From: Haemonchus contortus
Taxonomy: Eukaryota; Nematoda; Chromadorea; Rhabditida; Trichostrongylidae
Length of the DNA: 64,000 nucleotides
Assembly: GCA_000469685.2 (NCBI GenBank)
Contig: LS997562.1
Location: 42,980,345 to 43,044,344, forward strand
Direction of reading: 5' to 3'
Of the stretch, positions 34,679 to 47,000 are shown one piece after another. Position numbers and translations under genes: made by a program. The notes beneath the pieces are model-generated. The model was not told the DNA's origin. It worked only from the letters and a program-made list of their open reading frames with translations, and searched no databases. How positions within the stretch are numbered: position 1 is the first letter of the stretch; each line of letters starts with the position of its first letter.

Positions 34679-35723
34679 GTGCTTGACCAAAAATGCCTTT
34701 TGCGGGCTTGCATGTGGTACAACTTCAAGCAAGGAAAATCGGCTGCTGAATCTCATCGTGCCACATCTGAAGTATACGGCGAAAGAGCCTTGTCAGAAAG
34801 CCAGTGTCGACGATGGTATCGGCGTTTCAAAAACGGTAATGAAAGGTCAGAGGACAAAGAATATGGATGTCGGCCCTAATTCGTCGATAACCAAGTGTTG
34901 AAGACCGCCATTAAATTGGATTCACACCAAACCACCCGAGAACTGGCAACACATGTTGGCTGCTCAAACTCTGCCATCCATGGGCATTTGCTGGCAATTG
35001 GCAAGAAGAACAGGTGCGGAAAATGGGTACCGCACCAGCTGAGCGACTCAAACCAGGCAACAGAAGTGACGATGGCCGAAATTCTCCTCCATCGCTCCAA
35101 GAACAGTGGTTTTTCAACTCTATTATTACATCAGACGGAAAATGGATCTGCTTCGACAACACAACACGAAAAGGACAGTGGTTAGACGCCGGTGACACTC
35201 CAAAACCCACTACGAAACCGGATACACACGGCAGAAAGGTGATGCTCTGTGTTTGGTGGAACAGCAAAGGTTGAGTGTAGTTCGAAGTCCTGAATTCGGG
35301 TCAAACCGTTACGGCGGACATTTACGAAGATCAACTGAACCGCGTGGATCAAGCACTGCGTCGTCAAGGTGTCGAAACGACGTCGACAAAATTCCTCCTC
35401 GACAACGCTCGTCCACATATTGCGAAAATCACCTTGGGAAAAAGTTGAGGAATTGGGGTTGAGAATTCCTGCCTCATCCGCCTTACAGCCCAGACCTGAC
35501 TCCATCTGATGACCATCTGTTCCGGTCAATGCAGCACTCTTTGGCCGAGAGAAAATTCAAAAACCGCGAAAAAGTCCAACTCAGGGTGTCCAACTACTTT
35601 GAGTTGCAGCCAGCCGAGTTCTTCAGAAGAAGGATCCATTCTTTGCGTGAACGTAGGCAACAAGTCATCGATAGTAATGGAAAATATCTTTTGAATCGAT
35701 CTTGTTTAGTTTCGTTTTTATAA
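34679..35723 (+). pseudogene. Mariner transposase, inactivated
   Basis: The frame opens at ATG 34679 with the paired helix-turn-helix DNA-binding part. It meets an in-frame TAA at 34877, continues in the same frame, then shifts frame near 35090 into the catalytic domain. Stops TGA 35272 and TAG 35278 interrupt that frame, and a second shift near 35450 leads into the C-terminal part, ending in TAA at 35721. All three catalytic Asp codons of the D,D34D triad remain visible: GAC 35134 (in TSDGKW), GAC 35401 (in LLDNARPH) and GAT 35508 (in TPSDDH). With at least four stops and two frameshifts it cannot make transposase, but its ends could be moved by a related active copy. Confidence 0.93.
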
Positions 35724-35745
35724 TAAAAAATTTTTTGAACTCAAA

Positions 35746-35771
35746 CGCGCATTCCTTTCCGAACAACCTAA
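35746..35771 (-). repeat. Right terminal inverted repeat of mariner
   Basis: Ends ...TTCCTTTCCGAACAACCTAA, the exact inverse of the left end. Confidence 0.95.
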
Positions 35772-36098
35772 TAATAATGGTCCTGTGTGATTTCAATTCA
35801 GAAAAATTTTGAAGTAAATAGGCTCCAAACGAATTCGTTTGAAACTAAATTGGAGCCGTCATATTGGATTAGATATTTTCTCTGTAGGAAAAACTTTGAG
35901 AATTCTTGGAAAAGCGGTTAAATGCGAAAGGCAAAATTGGCTTGTGTGTGTCATTAGGTCAGCAAAAGAACAAAAGGCGCGGAAAAACCATCAAAGCAAA
36001 ATTTCACGAATGGGGCGACCACCACTCGAAGGAAAACAATAATATGTAGAAGAGGGAAAACGCGTAAAAAATAGGCCGCTCATCTTTGGATTCCAGAT

Positions 36099-36236
36099 GT
36101 TCTATTTTTTTTCCAAGGAAAAATTGTTGTGGCCGCTACACGCACATTTGGGATATCAGCTTTCCCTGCCAGGTGCGTAGCGGCTTTCTTTTTGGGAACC
36201 ATTCACTTCAGTTTTTCGATGGGAAAAAAATAGAAC
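36099..36236. repeat. Short palindromic element of about 138 bp
   Basis: GTTCTATTTTTTTTCCAAGG at the left and its inverse (CGATGGGAAAAAAATAGAAC) at the right enclose a second inverted pair, GCCGCTAC near 36134 and GTAGCGGC near 36178. The whole can fold into a stem with internal loops. No coding capacity. It could be a small MITE; a target duplication is not visible. Confidence 0.6.
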
Positions 36237-36239
36237 TTT

Positions 36240-37190
36240 TAAAATAGGAAGTCCTGAATGCAGTGAAGCAGAGTATGGAAAGAAACCTTTGTGATCCCAG
36301 AAAACTCGACCTCTCATACTGCTCACGCACGAAATTCGCCAAAATTGACGTTTGGTTTAGCCATTCAGATATGTTCGAGTACATATCCTATCGGTATTGA
36401 TTTAATATTGATCGGAGATGATACTATGTATATGTCACTGATACAAAGACATAGCCAAGTTAAATCCAAAAACGACTACCCTATGCTCGAAATTTCCTGA
36501 CTCGAAAAAAGCCACAAAAGATCACTCAAATCAAAAAAAGGTTCAAATAAATTAAATTGAGGAATTTTGTATTTAAAAAACTATGATCCTAACTTTTCTC
36601 ACTTTTTCATTTGACTTAACGACGAATATAAATCAAAGTCAAACTAAACATAATAATAGGTAATCGCTTATCTACCCGAGCTTACCCATCTACTTGTTTT
36701 CTGATCTACTTTTCTCGAAAGCGCTATCTCCCAGTGCTATCTTTAAAAGGGCCGAAAATGAGCGGTTAGGGGAAAATGGCTGGGTGGGTGATGATAGACT
36801 TAAAAGTTATAATTAGAGAAATGTATTTAACACGCACGTTCGAACGTCGGACAAAATCGACAGTCATGATTATCTCATTCCCACCGATCAATCTCCTCGA
36901 TCGCAGCAGTCGCACTTCTAGGAATTGCTCCCCAATAGCTTACTTCTGGTTTTCTGAAGTGATCCAGGGCGCTATTCTAACGAAGCCAAAACTTTTTGAC
37001 CAGGCCACTTCCTTCAATCTCAATTTGAAATTCCTGAACACATGGCCAGAACAACTTACTAACGATTTATATTGAGGACTTTTAACCATTTTCCCGTCAC
37101 CAACTCTGCCCCCGGTGAACTACCTTGAGAGAAGGTGCCGAAAAAAGAGACCAAAATATGACCATTATTGCACACGTTGCCCTCTAGTAT
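36240..37190. other. No recognisable gene
   Basis: AT-rich. A 99-codon plus-strand frame at 36776 has no recognisable motif or splice context. Confidence 0.35.
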
Positions 37191-37197
37191 GTTACCC

Positions 37198-37281
37198 CAG
37201 TGGGAGAGGGAAGGAGGGGAGGTGGGAAAACACCTCCCTCAGTGGGAGAGGGAAGGAGGGGAGGTGGGTAAACACCTCCAT
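37198..37281 (+). repeat. Perfect-period tandem duplication, 2 x 42 bp
   Basis: The unit starting CAGTGGGAGAGGGAAGGAGG and ending AAACACCTCC is present twice head to tail, with a few substitutions near the unit end. It is purine-rich on the plus strand. Confidence 0.9.
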
Positions 37282-37299
37282 AGTTAATAAACCGACTGA

Positions 37300-40200
37300 T
37301 TTCGAAAAGAGTCCTTTGAAAATCCCGACTTTGAAAATCTGCACCTACCTTACGGCCTTACCCCAGTAAACAGTCATTTTATATTCTTTTTCTGATAGAA
37401 AGTACTAAATCCTGCCGATTATTGCCCATTGTCATCCAAACTATGCCGCACTTCATTTTATTATAGTTTTGATATCCGAAATCCAAGGAATTCCGAAAAC
37501 ACCTGCTCTTAGTTACGAATAAAATTAGATTTATTTGAATTAGATGTTTGGCCATCCCCAAGAATGCTTGCTTTCTCGGTCGGGGAATCTTCCTTTAGTC
37601 ACAGGAATAGTAACATTCCACCAGATAAGTGCCAGAGTTGAGCTTGGGGTTGCAGGAAACCATGTAGGTGGGGTATGCCATGCATTTCACCTTCATTCAG
37701 AATTGATGGAACGTAAAAACACCCTTTTCGCCAGTGTATTTGCTGACTAGGACATAACTACCATACTGGCAGTAAAGTTCTTTTCTAAAAATCGTTCCTA
37801 GCTACATATCTGGCCCTATTTCAAAGGAACAAAAAAGGAATGCTCTGTCCGGGCCAGAAGCAACCATTGGGCTCAAAAAAATCTACTATTTAATCCTTAA
37901 TTTATAGGACACTCCCAAATCTGAACAAGGAGGTTTAAAAAAACTTCAAGGACCTACATTTCAGTTCCACATTTCTGGTCCAGCAAAATTTGTAAGTAAA
38001 CTTCTAGGTTACTGTGAGAAATGAAAGGCTTTGATTAATCAGCAGATACCAAGAAAGTAAGTGGGAAAAGAGAGAAAAATCGCAGAAGTTAACCGGAAAC
38101 GCTCAGTTGTTAGAAACCTTCACAACCAAGGGAGCGTTCCGACTGAGTGCTTTCCTTTCCACCATGTTCGGCTAAAAAAGATTTACGAGAGCGATGCTGT
38201 AGGAATGCCCTTTTGCTTTACCACATTGGTAATTAGAGGTGAGAAATCTGAAGAGCGTTTTTAGGTTCCGTACTTCTCTGAAGTAATCGTATCGATTATT
38301 CTGAGCAGCACTTAACAGCTTTGCATTTTTTCGTTCCCATTTCAGTCTCAGTTGCACTTTGCCCCTTTTACTCCCCCAATTCCTCGTCCCTCCCCCCACT
38401 TTCCATACCACATTCCACTGAGCAAAAACCAAAAGTTAGTCAGTCCGGAGAAAGACTTCCACAAAAAACTTTTCTGTGCGAGTAGTAACAGCACAATGGT
38501 TAGCGTTTCTGATATCGAGAATGGATTTACGATATCGAGAATGATTAGGGATCAGGTGAGAACTCGAAACTTGCAAGAAAACTGCCAGCAGCATGGTAAA
38601 ATATGTCTCTGGAGAGAGTTCCTCAATAATTTCGGTGCGCCAACGTCCGAATAGGTGATCCTTTCATCGGCGGAAATGAGAGGTCTATCATTATTGTTCC
38701 TCCGGGTGCATAGCGATGCAATAGGCATTCACTGTGGTGATGTCGAACATGAAGATTGTGTTGATGAAGCCGAATTCTGATGAGCATTTGGTTACCTGAG
38801 ATGAGTACTGTTGTTGCTAGATATAAGCTGATACCTCGTGCCCGTTACTAGCGTAGGATACTTTTAATGAAACGCTGGTAGCGCAGCTTCAAAATCCGCA
38901 GAGATTGCTCGCTTCTGTTCGACACTGACGACCTGTGAATCGATGACGATCGACTGATGTGGCTAAATGTCATCTTCGGAAGTCGTCAGAAACTATTTGA
39001 AGCTGTCAATCCAATCCGAAGTTTGCTCCTGCATATATCGCAGAGCCTTATTCGGAGACGATGAAGTTCTTCGGGGTTTCTGGAAGTGGTTCAGCACTCA
39101 TGTGGTAGTAAACATTGCCATAACTACAGGTGCATGTGACGACCCGAAAAGCATTTGTACAAATACATGCGAGAACATACAGAGGACTGCTCTGCTGCGT
39201 GGCAAGACTGGCGTTGTGACTGTGTGGCAGACTGACTCCGTCACTGTCCTGCTGCAAACGGTTCTGATGATGACAGGTTGTTTACGACCGCGAGGAAGGC
39301 AGATGGTAGTACGAAGATAACGCCTGCTCCAGTAGCATTATCGTAGTCTTATTGTTGGAAGGTGACTTCTACGTCTATCTCCACTTCCCAATTTGAACAT
39401 TGAAGGAACTGTTGATTGATGATATCCTTGGGCTAGCATGCAGTCGATATAACTGGTATGAGACAGCACGGTAAGGAACAAAAGAATACATCCCAGAAGA
39501 ACCAACCGCAACAGAAGGAACAGAACATTTATAGTGGGCTCTGAGTGAAGGTTGGTGAGAACTTTCTCATTTTTTGAGTATCCTTAACTTCATGACGTCT
39601 GACAGCTGCTGGAACCATAACTGAGAGGGATGGACCAAAAAAATCTCTGAATCACGAGACTAAAACTCGCCTTTTTTTGTTGCATCGAATTTTATGCCTT
39701 TTGTTACGATTGGCATCATTCTCAAAGGAGCTTTTAAGAGATCGTTCGGAATAAGGCAGCCTGCTGTTGAAAAGAGGCACGTTTGCGGTTGAAGTGCCTG
39801 CAGCATTACCATCGCCTGGTGTTGAACGTGGAGATTTCTGTTGAGATTGGAAGCTATGGCCACTGAGGCACTACCTAGACATCCTCTGGTCGTAGTGGAG
39901 AAAAACGAATTTGGCGCAGCCTATGAACGTTCATCCTAATCGTTCGATTCGAGTACCCGGGTAACTGTGGCAGTCGATGTAGTCGGAATGATCAACCTTA
40001 CCAGATTAAGTAGTTTGCCTAGGGTGATCCCGTTAAAACTAACATAAGAAGGATGAAGATTATCATTGGAATAAGGAATAAACTACTCGTATAATATATA
40101 CGGTAGCGAGGGAAGAGTAACGGCCAAGGAGATTATGTTGAAGTGTTTGCAGCTTCAATGATGATTATGCACACTCAAACCAAGAGATACCCTGAACGGT

Positions 40201-40780
40201 TAGATGCCATGAATTCATATTTATGGTCGAAGAAAAAATGCAAGCTTAACCCAAGTCTGCACGTTGCAGGACTTGCTGGGAAAACGTGAAACTCTGAGCC
40301 GGCCTCAGAAAGACAGTGAAGGACATGTCGATGGAACGACAGCAAAAAATCCGTCGATGATGAAACCAATTAGATTTCCAGAAGTCTCAGGACTTCGTAA
40401 AAAACAGCAAAAACTCTGGGTAAAATTTTCAGAAAAGTTTCCACCGCCACAGTTCTGGCCCCTTCTGGTTAATGCGATGCGCCATCCAAAGCACTCAACC
40501 ATCTCCAAAGATACGCCATGAAGTTGGGTTTCGATTAAAAACGTTCAGGTATCTTTATTTCTAGTCATCTTCAAATTTATTAATGAATAAAAAAATTGAG
40601 ATTATCTATTTTCTATAAAGTTCTATCACGATCAAATTTGAGCTATATCTTTGAAAATATAAAAATCATCGAGGTAGTGATGTTTTTTATACAGCAACCT
40701 GTGAGAAGCCATTTAAATATATTCATTTATTCTCTCAACCTAATCAGCCGACCAAGGCCATCAGTTCAATTTGATAAGCA
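37300..40780. other. No assignable gene; several coding-like short frames
   Basis: At 38352-38654 (+) a frame includes MVSVSDIENGFTISRMIRDQ before a GTGAGA donor. Around 38700-38800 the minus strand reads FGFINTIFMFDITTVNAYCI before stops. At 40264-40521 (+) an 85-codon frame is basic and proline-containing. None was chained to another exon or recognised. The part 38650-39450 is more GC-balanced than its surroundings and may be an old repeat or a decayed gene. Confidence 0.25.
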
Positions 40781-40794
40781 TTAATATGGAATTC
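40781..40794 (+). repeat. Target-site duplication, left copy
   Basis: TTAATATGGAATTC, identical to 41096-41109 across the SINE. Confidence 0.93.
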
Positions 40795-41095
40795 GGGCGG
40801 AGGTGGTGTAGTGGCAAGTGGCCCACTACATCACACGCACGGTCAGGGGTTCGAATCCCGGATCGATGCCCGCTCAGGCCAACCAAGCCCTCCATCCCTC
40901 CGGGGTCGGTAAATTGGTACCAGACTCGTCTGGGAGGATAAAAGCACTGACTTGTACATCGGCTGGCCACCGCAAGTCATTGTATAGGCTACATACGCAC
41001 TCATTACGCCACTACGATTCTGAATGGAAGTCGAGTGCGGGGGCGCATCCCTCATACGGGATTGATTAACGCCAAAAACTTTGTCCTATTTATTT
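40795..41095 (+). repeat. Full-length tRNA-derived SINE with 14-bp target duplication
   Basis: This is the cleanest copy. The head GGGCGGAGGTGGTGTAGTGG includes an A-box-like TAGTGGCAAGTGG, and the canonical B box GGTTCGAATCC is at 40848-40858. After it CGATGCCCG can pair with the head (GGGC/GCCC). The body has the shared central blocks (GGTACCAGACTCGTCTGGGA, CATCGGCTGGCCACCGCAAG, CATTACGCCACTACGATTCT) and ends GATTAACGCCAAAAACTTTGTCC. Exact duplications TTAATATGGAATTC at 40781-40794 and 41096-41109 flank it. Overlapping ORFs on both strands are repeat-derived. Confidence 0.95.
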
Positions 41096-41109
41096 TTAAT
41101 ATGGAATTC
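41096..41109 (+). repeat. Target-site duplication, right copy
   Basis: TTAATATGGAATTC, identical to 40781-40794. Confidence 0.93.
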
Positions 41110-41114
41110 TCTAA

Positions 41115-43425
41115 GGCCAGGTCATATTTATTCATTATGAGATTCTCTAATTATACGACTTCCTACTGTACCGTCTCTGTGAATTTGTGGTGATTTTTCT
41201 TTTTACAGATAACAAAAAACTTGACTGGATTTTCAAGGTTGTTTGCTTATTCGATACCAAACCTCAATGCATTATAGGTTAAGGATTCGAAAAAGGTAAA
41301 CAAATATATCAGATGGAATAAAAGCAATAACAGTTATCAAAAACAGCATGCAGTAAATTAGACATAACCACGACAACCAGCTGAGCTATCCAGCTCTATC
41401 CGACTGACTGAGTGCCTGTCAACACGAATTTCTCGTCGTCTATGAAAAGCTGATCTGGCGTGTTGCTGGTCAGGAAGGTTTATGGCTTGACTAATTAAAT
41501 CGACAGTGTTGGCTGGAAAAAACAACTGAAACCTCTGTGATAGCTGACAGTTGTTCAGCATTCCGCATTCTAAAGCGCTGATTGAAATAAGGCTGCGGGT
41601 CTGGTGCTGATCAACACCGCTCACGATGCGCCACCGCATGCTTCTGCCCAGAACAATACTAGCGTATGTATGGGAACATGGCCTATACACCAGCCTCGGG
41701 AGATCAGACAGCACAGCTTACTTGTGCGGAACAGTTATTTCAGAATGCCTTCACCTCTCTGATAGGGTAACAATCAAAAGATTCCGAAGTGTTAAAAGGC
41801 TTGGGTTGCGTGGGAGGGTTCCCATCCCGGATTCGATCGTTTGGTCCTTGCCAATTTTTTCTAAACAGTTGGGGCTAAACATGCATTTCCCAGCGATCAC
41901 GTTCATGTGAATGGAAGAATGCTTTTAAGAAAATATGGTAAACAGAACAAAAAAAGAAATAAACAAATAAATAGCTGCAGGAGAAAGTCCTAGACCAGGA
42001 GCTCGAGTGCAAATTACGTTGCAAATTCACCTACAGCATAGAAAATCAAAGAGAAATAGAATCTCTACGATAATGACTTCTACAGTACCCCAGTGAAAAA
42101 AGGAGGAATCTCATTGCAGACTAATCATCCCAACTATGGCAAGCTCCGTTTGCTAAGCCCTTTTCTAGATGAGGAAAGATCAAAAACGACGAAAATACAT
42201 GTAATGAGGCTGCCGACGTTTCTCTCCGAGGAATTGAACACATTCAATTAGTGGGATGAGATGAATTAGAGAAAAAGTGAGCCATAAATGAGGAGATGCT
42301 AGAGAGTCAGGGTTCGCTAATGAGAGGTTTTCGATCAAGGACATAAATCTGAGCTGTTCTCTTCGGTTCCCACTATGACTACTACTTCCCCATACCGGTT
42401 AATTAAAAGGTTATGTAGATATCTTTCCAATCTATTCACTCACTGCAAAATTAATCCCGGTCTTGCAGCTGCTAATGATCTCCCCTAGTGCAACTAATCT
42501 AAATTAATGGTTAAGTTGAGTGCAAAAAAAGAGTGAGGGAAAATATACGGTAAAAGCCCGCAGATTTCACACAAAAGATTACTGTGATTGCTACTTTCCC
42601 ATAGCCAATTGAATTGACCAAGTTATCGAATTAACGTGAATTCTTTCCCAATTCTCTCGGCTAAGTGCAAGTAAGACTGAATTCCCGGTCGTACTGCAAA
42701 GAAAAAAATTCGAAAAAAAAATCAGGATGTTAGAGGGTGACATGGAAAAAATTGTGAGAAAAGGCAAGCGTTTGAAGAAAAAAGCTGAGAGCTTTTGTTA
42801 GTTTTATAGTCAAAATTCGAGCAAAAATGATTAGAGGCACTTCAAATGTAACGCGAAAATGCGGTATTGGATTCCCAAGACGAAAACTGAATGGTGTTAT
42901 CAAGGGCAGTGCAATTATAGCATAATTTTCCGAGTTCTCACTCGAAAAACCTTCATGAAAACTGGAGTAGAAATATAAATCCAAACAGAATTATGCCCTA
43001 AAAAATGAGTACATTGTTTCAGAACATTTTCATAACTTGCACATAGAATTGGATAGGCTTGACTGTTGCTTGTTTCTAAAAGTTTCTCATCCACTACAGC
43101 GTTCAACAGAAGTCTAGTGAGTCTCATTTTCGAAAAAAAGGAAAAGAAAACCGCCTCTAGAAAATCAAAAGTCCCTGGCTAGCTCCAAGTCATACTGTTG
43201 AGATTCTCTACTAGCTTTTCCTTTGCCATCATCTAGCAGCACCAGAATGGAGCTGTGAGGAACCCGGGAACAGATTGATTAACCTGCTGAAGGGATGAGA
43301 TAGAAAGCCCAAAGTCCATAGTACTTGATCGATGATCAATATTGGCCAGGGCTCATGTGGTCTCAATTCAAGGCCTTCTTAGCCAAAATGGACGATTAAA
43401 ATTACAGTCGAAAGAGGAAAAATGA
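41115..43425. other. No assignable gene
   Basis: A minus-strand frame 41358-41714 is open for 118 codons, overlapped by a plus-strand frame at 41626-41910; neither is recognised. A minus-strand frame at 42915-43127 reads LLLNAVVDEKLLETSNSQAY and could be an exon, but no acceptor was clear. Confidence 0.25.
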
Positions 43426-43429
43426 AGTA

Positions 43430-44005
43430 TAGCTTGATGCATAATTATTGCAGATTTTTTTCGCGGTTTCTTTTCACTCCATACAACTTCAATATCGAAG
43501 TCGAGATTTCTATAAAAATAATCTACTCGCTCTCCTTCATAGAAATATATTTCTAAAGTCATCTTCTTACTCGCCACATTATGCTCTATTACTTCGAGAA
43601 GTGTTGGAAGGTGGCACACTCATTACGCGATCTCAACGATTTTTTTGGCGATGGAATTGTCAGCCAACGCCAACTAAGGACTGGGATTTGCTCCTAAATT
43701 TCCATATTGACCCACAGAAACTCCTAAGTTATCACGTCACCCGTTCGTTGAAACATTGGCTAGTAAACAGGCCTCACGATGAAATGGATGACTTGGTGGC
43801 CGATGTCAAGGTGAGGATCGTCTCCAAGGACCGAAACTTCTTTGCCTGTGGAATCCGGCTGCTTAGCAAATGGGAAGCAGTGTTTGACGTGGATGGTGGA
43901 TACACATTAGAGTAATTATTTGAACATGTCTTTGCTAAATATTTCCATCGCTTCTTTAAGTAAAGTTTGCTTGAAAAAATCCGCAAAAATTATGCATCAA
44001 CCTAA
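43430..44005 (+). mobile_element. Internally deleted mariner-like element, 576 bp
   Basis: The left end TAGCTTGATGCATAATTATT and the right end, inverted, TTAGGTTGATGCATAATTTT pair for about 28 bp, and TA flanks both sides (43428-43429 and 44006-44007). Inside, a helix-turn-helix start is joined directly to a mariner C-terminus, so roughly half of a normal 1.3-kb element is missing. The end sequence shares TTAGGTTG with the bandit-like copy at 34509 but then differs, so it is a distinct lineage. Confidence 0.85.
43579..43915 (+). pseudogene. Mariner transposase remnant, N- and C-termini fused
   Basis: From 43579 one frame gives the first DNA-binding domain (LRDLNDFFGDGIVSQRQLR). Near 43670 the match switches to the next frame, which carries the C-terminal part: SYHVTRSLKHWL aligned with the usual DYHLFRSLQHWL, then FFACGIRLLSKWEAVFDVDG, and stop TAA at 43913-43915. 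The whole segment with the first two catalytic Asp residues is gone. The third catalytic position appears changed as well (LLSYH in place of PSDYH). This C-terminal frame happens to be open back to an ATG at 43448 inside the left end, giving a 155-codon ORF. Confidence 0.8.
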
Positions 44006-44009
44006 TACT

Positions 44010-47000
44010 AACCTAAACTAACTACCTAATGTATTGCGTTTAACGTATCGTATGGACAGACTACTTACTGGCAATCGGGTTCTTTCTTGTGAAACTTCTG
44101 CTATTGCTGTAATAAAAACTATTCAAGAATAACCATAAAAAATATATTGACTTCGTTATGAGTTTCTAAATGAACCACAGAACTAACCTAACTTATCACC
44201 ACCAATGCAGTCAAAACAGAACAGATGACAGCCATCAGAAGAATTCCAACTAGCGTTTTCTGACAGGGAATGAAAGGGCCTTTTCAGGGAAACACCAGGC
44301 CACACAGCAAGTCAATCAGCTGAAGGACAAACGGTGCCAGATGGGCATTAAATAAACATGAAACGCCAACGATGCCGATATCACCGAGCAGTCAAGAAGT
44401 GTATTCCCAATTCCATTTAGGACATCCCCCTCCCCTCTCCCCTGCCCTCTCTAGTGGTTATTTACAAAGTTATGGGTTGTTTTCGTAATCATTGCTGATG
44501 TCATATCAAATTTCAACAGACCCATAACGGACAAACAAAGAGCTTCGGGAGCCTTCCAATTGGAAAGTTCTAAAATTTATGGGCATAGGGTGAATGTAAT
44601 GTTCATATCCCACGAGCCCCATATGACATCAATCGAAAGGAGATTTCAACAACCTTACTCACTAGTGGCTCGTGGAGATTCGAAAATATTGAGAGCGTTA
44701 CGATATTTAATAGGGCCCGATATGAAAGCATTCAACCCCACCCCCCTTTTTACCATATACTCAGCTGTAGGCGTTAGAGAAGTAATTGAATCGAAAGAGC
44801 TTGAGTAGCCGAATCATAGAAACGAGAAGTACTACCAGAATCTCCCAAGCAATTTTCTAATCCCAGTCGCCCAGGTAGTAACATAAGGAAGAGTTGCTCC
44901 TCGAAGAGCTTTAATTGTTGCAAGAAAGCTATTCCCCAATAGGACTTTCATCCCAACTTTTTAGGCACGTAATCGATTAAACGTCCGAATACGGTAAGAG
45001 GTAAAAAGATTCGCATGGCAAATGTTTAGACGTTTGTATGTCAACTGTAGATAGTATTGGGATGAAAAGCAAAAAAACGTTTTGAGAAGAAAGAATCAAA
45101 AATAAAATAATCAAAGAAGTAGAGAGAAATAAGTAAAGAAAACAGCAAAAAAGGCATATACAGTAATCCCACAGCACCATGAAAATATACGAAAGTGCAT
45201 CAGCTGATTCATGAAAACCATCAATTATTTCGTTATTCTGAAAATAGTCTCTTATCCTGTAAAGGATATGCACCTTCGCCTAGCCAACTTCAAGCTGGAA
45301 CGGAAAGGACGGAAATTGATGTCTCAGCGTGATAATAGGCTTTTCCGGGCAAAAAACCAGCAAAGCCTGCTGAAATAGGATTATAAAGCTGTGTAGAAAC
45401 ACGTGGGGATGGGGAACTTTGAAAAAGATCAGGTAAGCAAACACAATTAGACCATTCGGTATGAAATGCCTGGCGTAGACTGCCAGCCTAACCTAATTGC
45501 CGCTCTATTTCGCCATCTATATTATGCATGAATGATGTCTGAAGGAGGATTAGCTTTGCGCAGGATCAGCACCAGGCAACCTGACCTATTGGCACATATC
45601 TGCTGAAGTTCTGCATCTAATACATCCAACTAACAGTACGCCTAGTCACCGAATCTCAGGAAACTGACTAGTTTTCCAATAGTTTTCGACACTTTCAAGA
45701 TTCGTTTACACCCACTGACCCGAAACGGTTCCTCTTCCAATTTATTTTTATCGATCCCTTTCTGGTAGGTGTTTTTTTTTCTAACTACCATTAGATGTGG
45801 AATAAACAGAGTCTAATTGACGTGGCTCCCTGGCACCATAAAAGCTTCAGTGGGTAGCATGAACGGCGGAAGCGTTTTTGGGATTGCAGACTCAGTCTAC
45901 TACCACTTGGCGGAAGCATTTTTGAGATTGCCAGCTGCTTGGTTCAGCCTACTACCGCTTCCTTAACTACCAATGAATTCGAACTAACAAAAAAGCCATT
46001 CATTTGAGCACTACCTGGTTAATAAATATTTACTGTTGTAATTACCTATCGCTACTGAATTTATCAAATCTCAGCTTTGTTTTGATTATTCATGAACAGA
46101 AGAGTCAAGCAGTCATTGATATTATAACCGTTGAGCTAGCATTCACGGACGATCGGGGATAAATGCGATGATTTTCCCAATACAACCGATAACCACCCGA
46201 ACTCATGGTACATGGTTCGAAACGGTCAACTGTGGTAATCTATACCTATATTTAAGATGCAGGACCCTGTAAGGAAGGACCTACTGGAGTCGGCTTGTGG
46301 TGATAGCTAGGTGGTGTTCCTCCCAGAGTACAAGTAGAGGGAGAGGTAAGCAGGAGAGATGGCGGATCAAGTGTCACATGTACTGTACCTAAAGGTAAGT
46401 CCGACATGGTGATTTTTTTGAAATTTCAGAAAAAAAACTGCAGATTCCAAAAACAATAAAAAACCAGTTCTAAGCGAAGACCAAAAGATTTAAAAGGAGA
46501 AAATGGGTATATATTTGTGGGTCTAGGAAGAACCCTTTCTGGCTAGTGTCTTCAGAAGCTCCGCTCCCAATGAATACCAACACAAAATGACTGTTAAATA
46601 TTCGCACCAAGGCGGAACCTTTCCTTCACAACATCCCTCAATAATATGATTATTTGAAGCCAGTAAACACAGTGGTTGATTGGATAAAAATAATAGTGAG
46701 TCAAAAAGGTATCGATTTGGGCTAGCAACCACGTAATGTTGACCGCTTTGTGGCAGCTAAAAACAATCGAATGCAATCGCAAAATGATGGTTGTGTGTGG
46801 ACTGAATTGTTGTTGGAATCCTTCCAGCCATGAGTATTTTCCGAAATCCACACCAGCTACAACGAAATGATTCCCACAGCTAGCCAAAAAGGGGTAGACA
46901 CTTCTACTATGTGTGTTGTTTCAGTCATAAAGTATAAACTCTAAAAAAATTAAAAGTGTAGACGAATTGAGGAAGAAACGAAAACCCCCAAAAAAGAAAC

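Larger units (their letters stand above)
34509..35771 (+). mobile_element. Complete mariner transposon, bandit-like, 1,263 bp
   Basis: The ends are inverted repeats identical over at least 26 bp (TTAGGTTGTTCGGAAAGGAA... at 34509 and its complement ending at 35771), flanked by TA on both sides (34507-34508 and 35772-35773), as expected for mariner target-site duplication. The length and single transposase gene in between match the mariner family. The N-terminal SESQCRRWYRRFKNGNERSE and the DNARPH motif place it near the hookworm bandit / Hsmar1 group; this is from recollection of motifs, not a search. Perfect ends suggest a fairly recent insertion, although the gene is broken. Confidence 0.95.

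Noticed and set aside
40818..41069. Long ORFs on both strands over 40761-41069, 49624-50077, 20317-20604 and 1145-1426
   Set aside because: They translate the SINE body; the same peptide pieces recur at every copy and in both strands, so they are repeat by-products.
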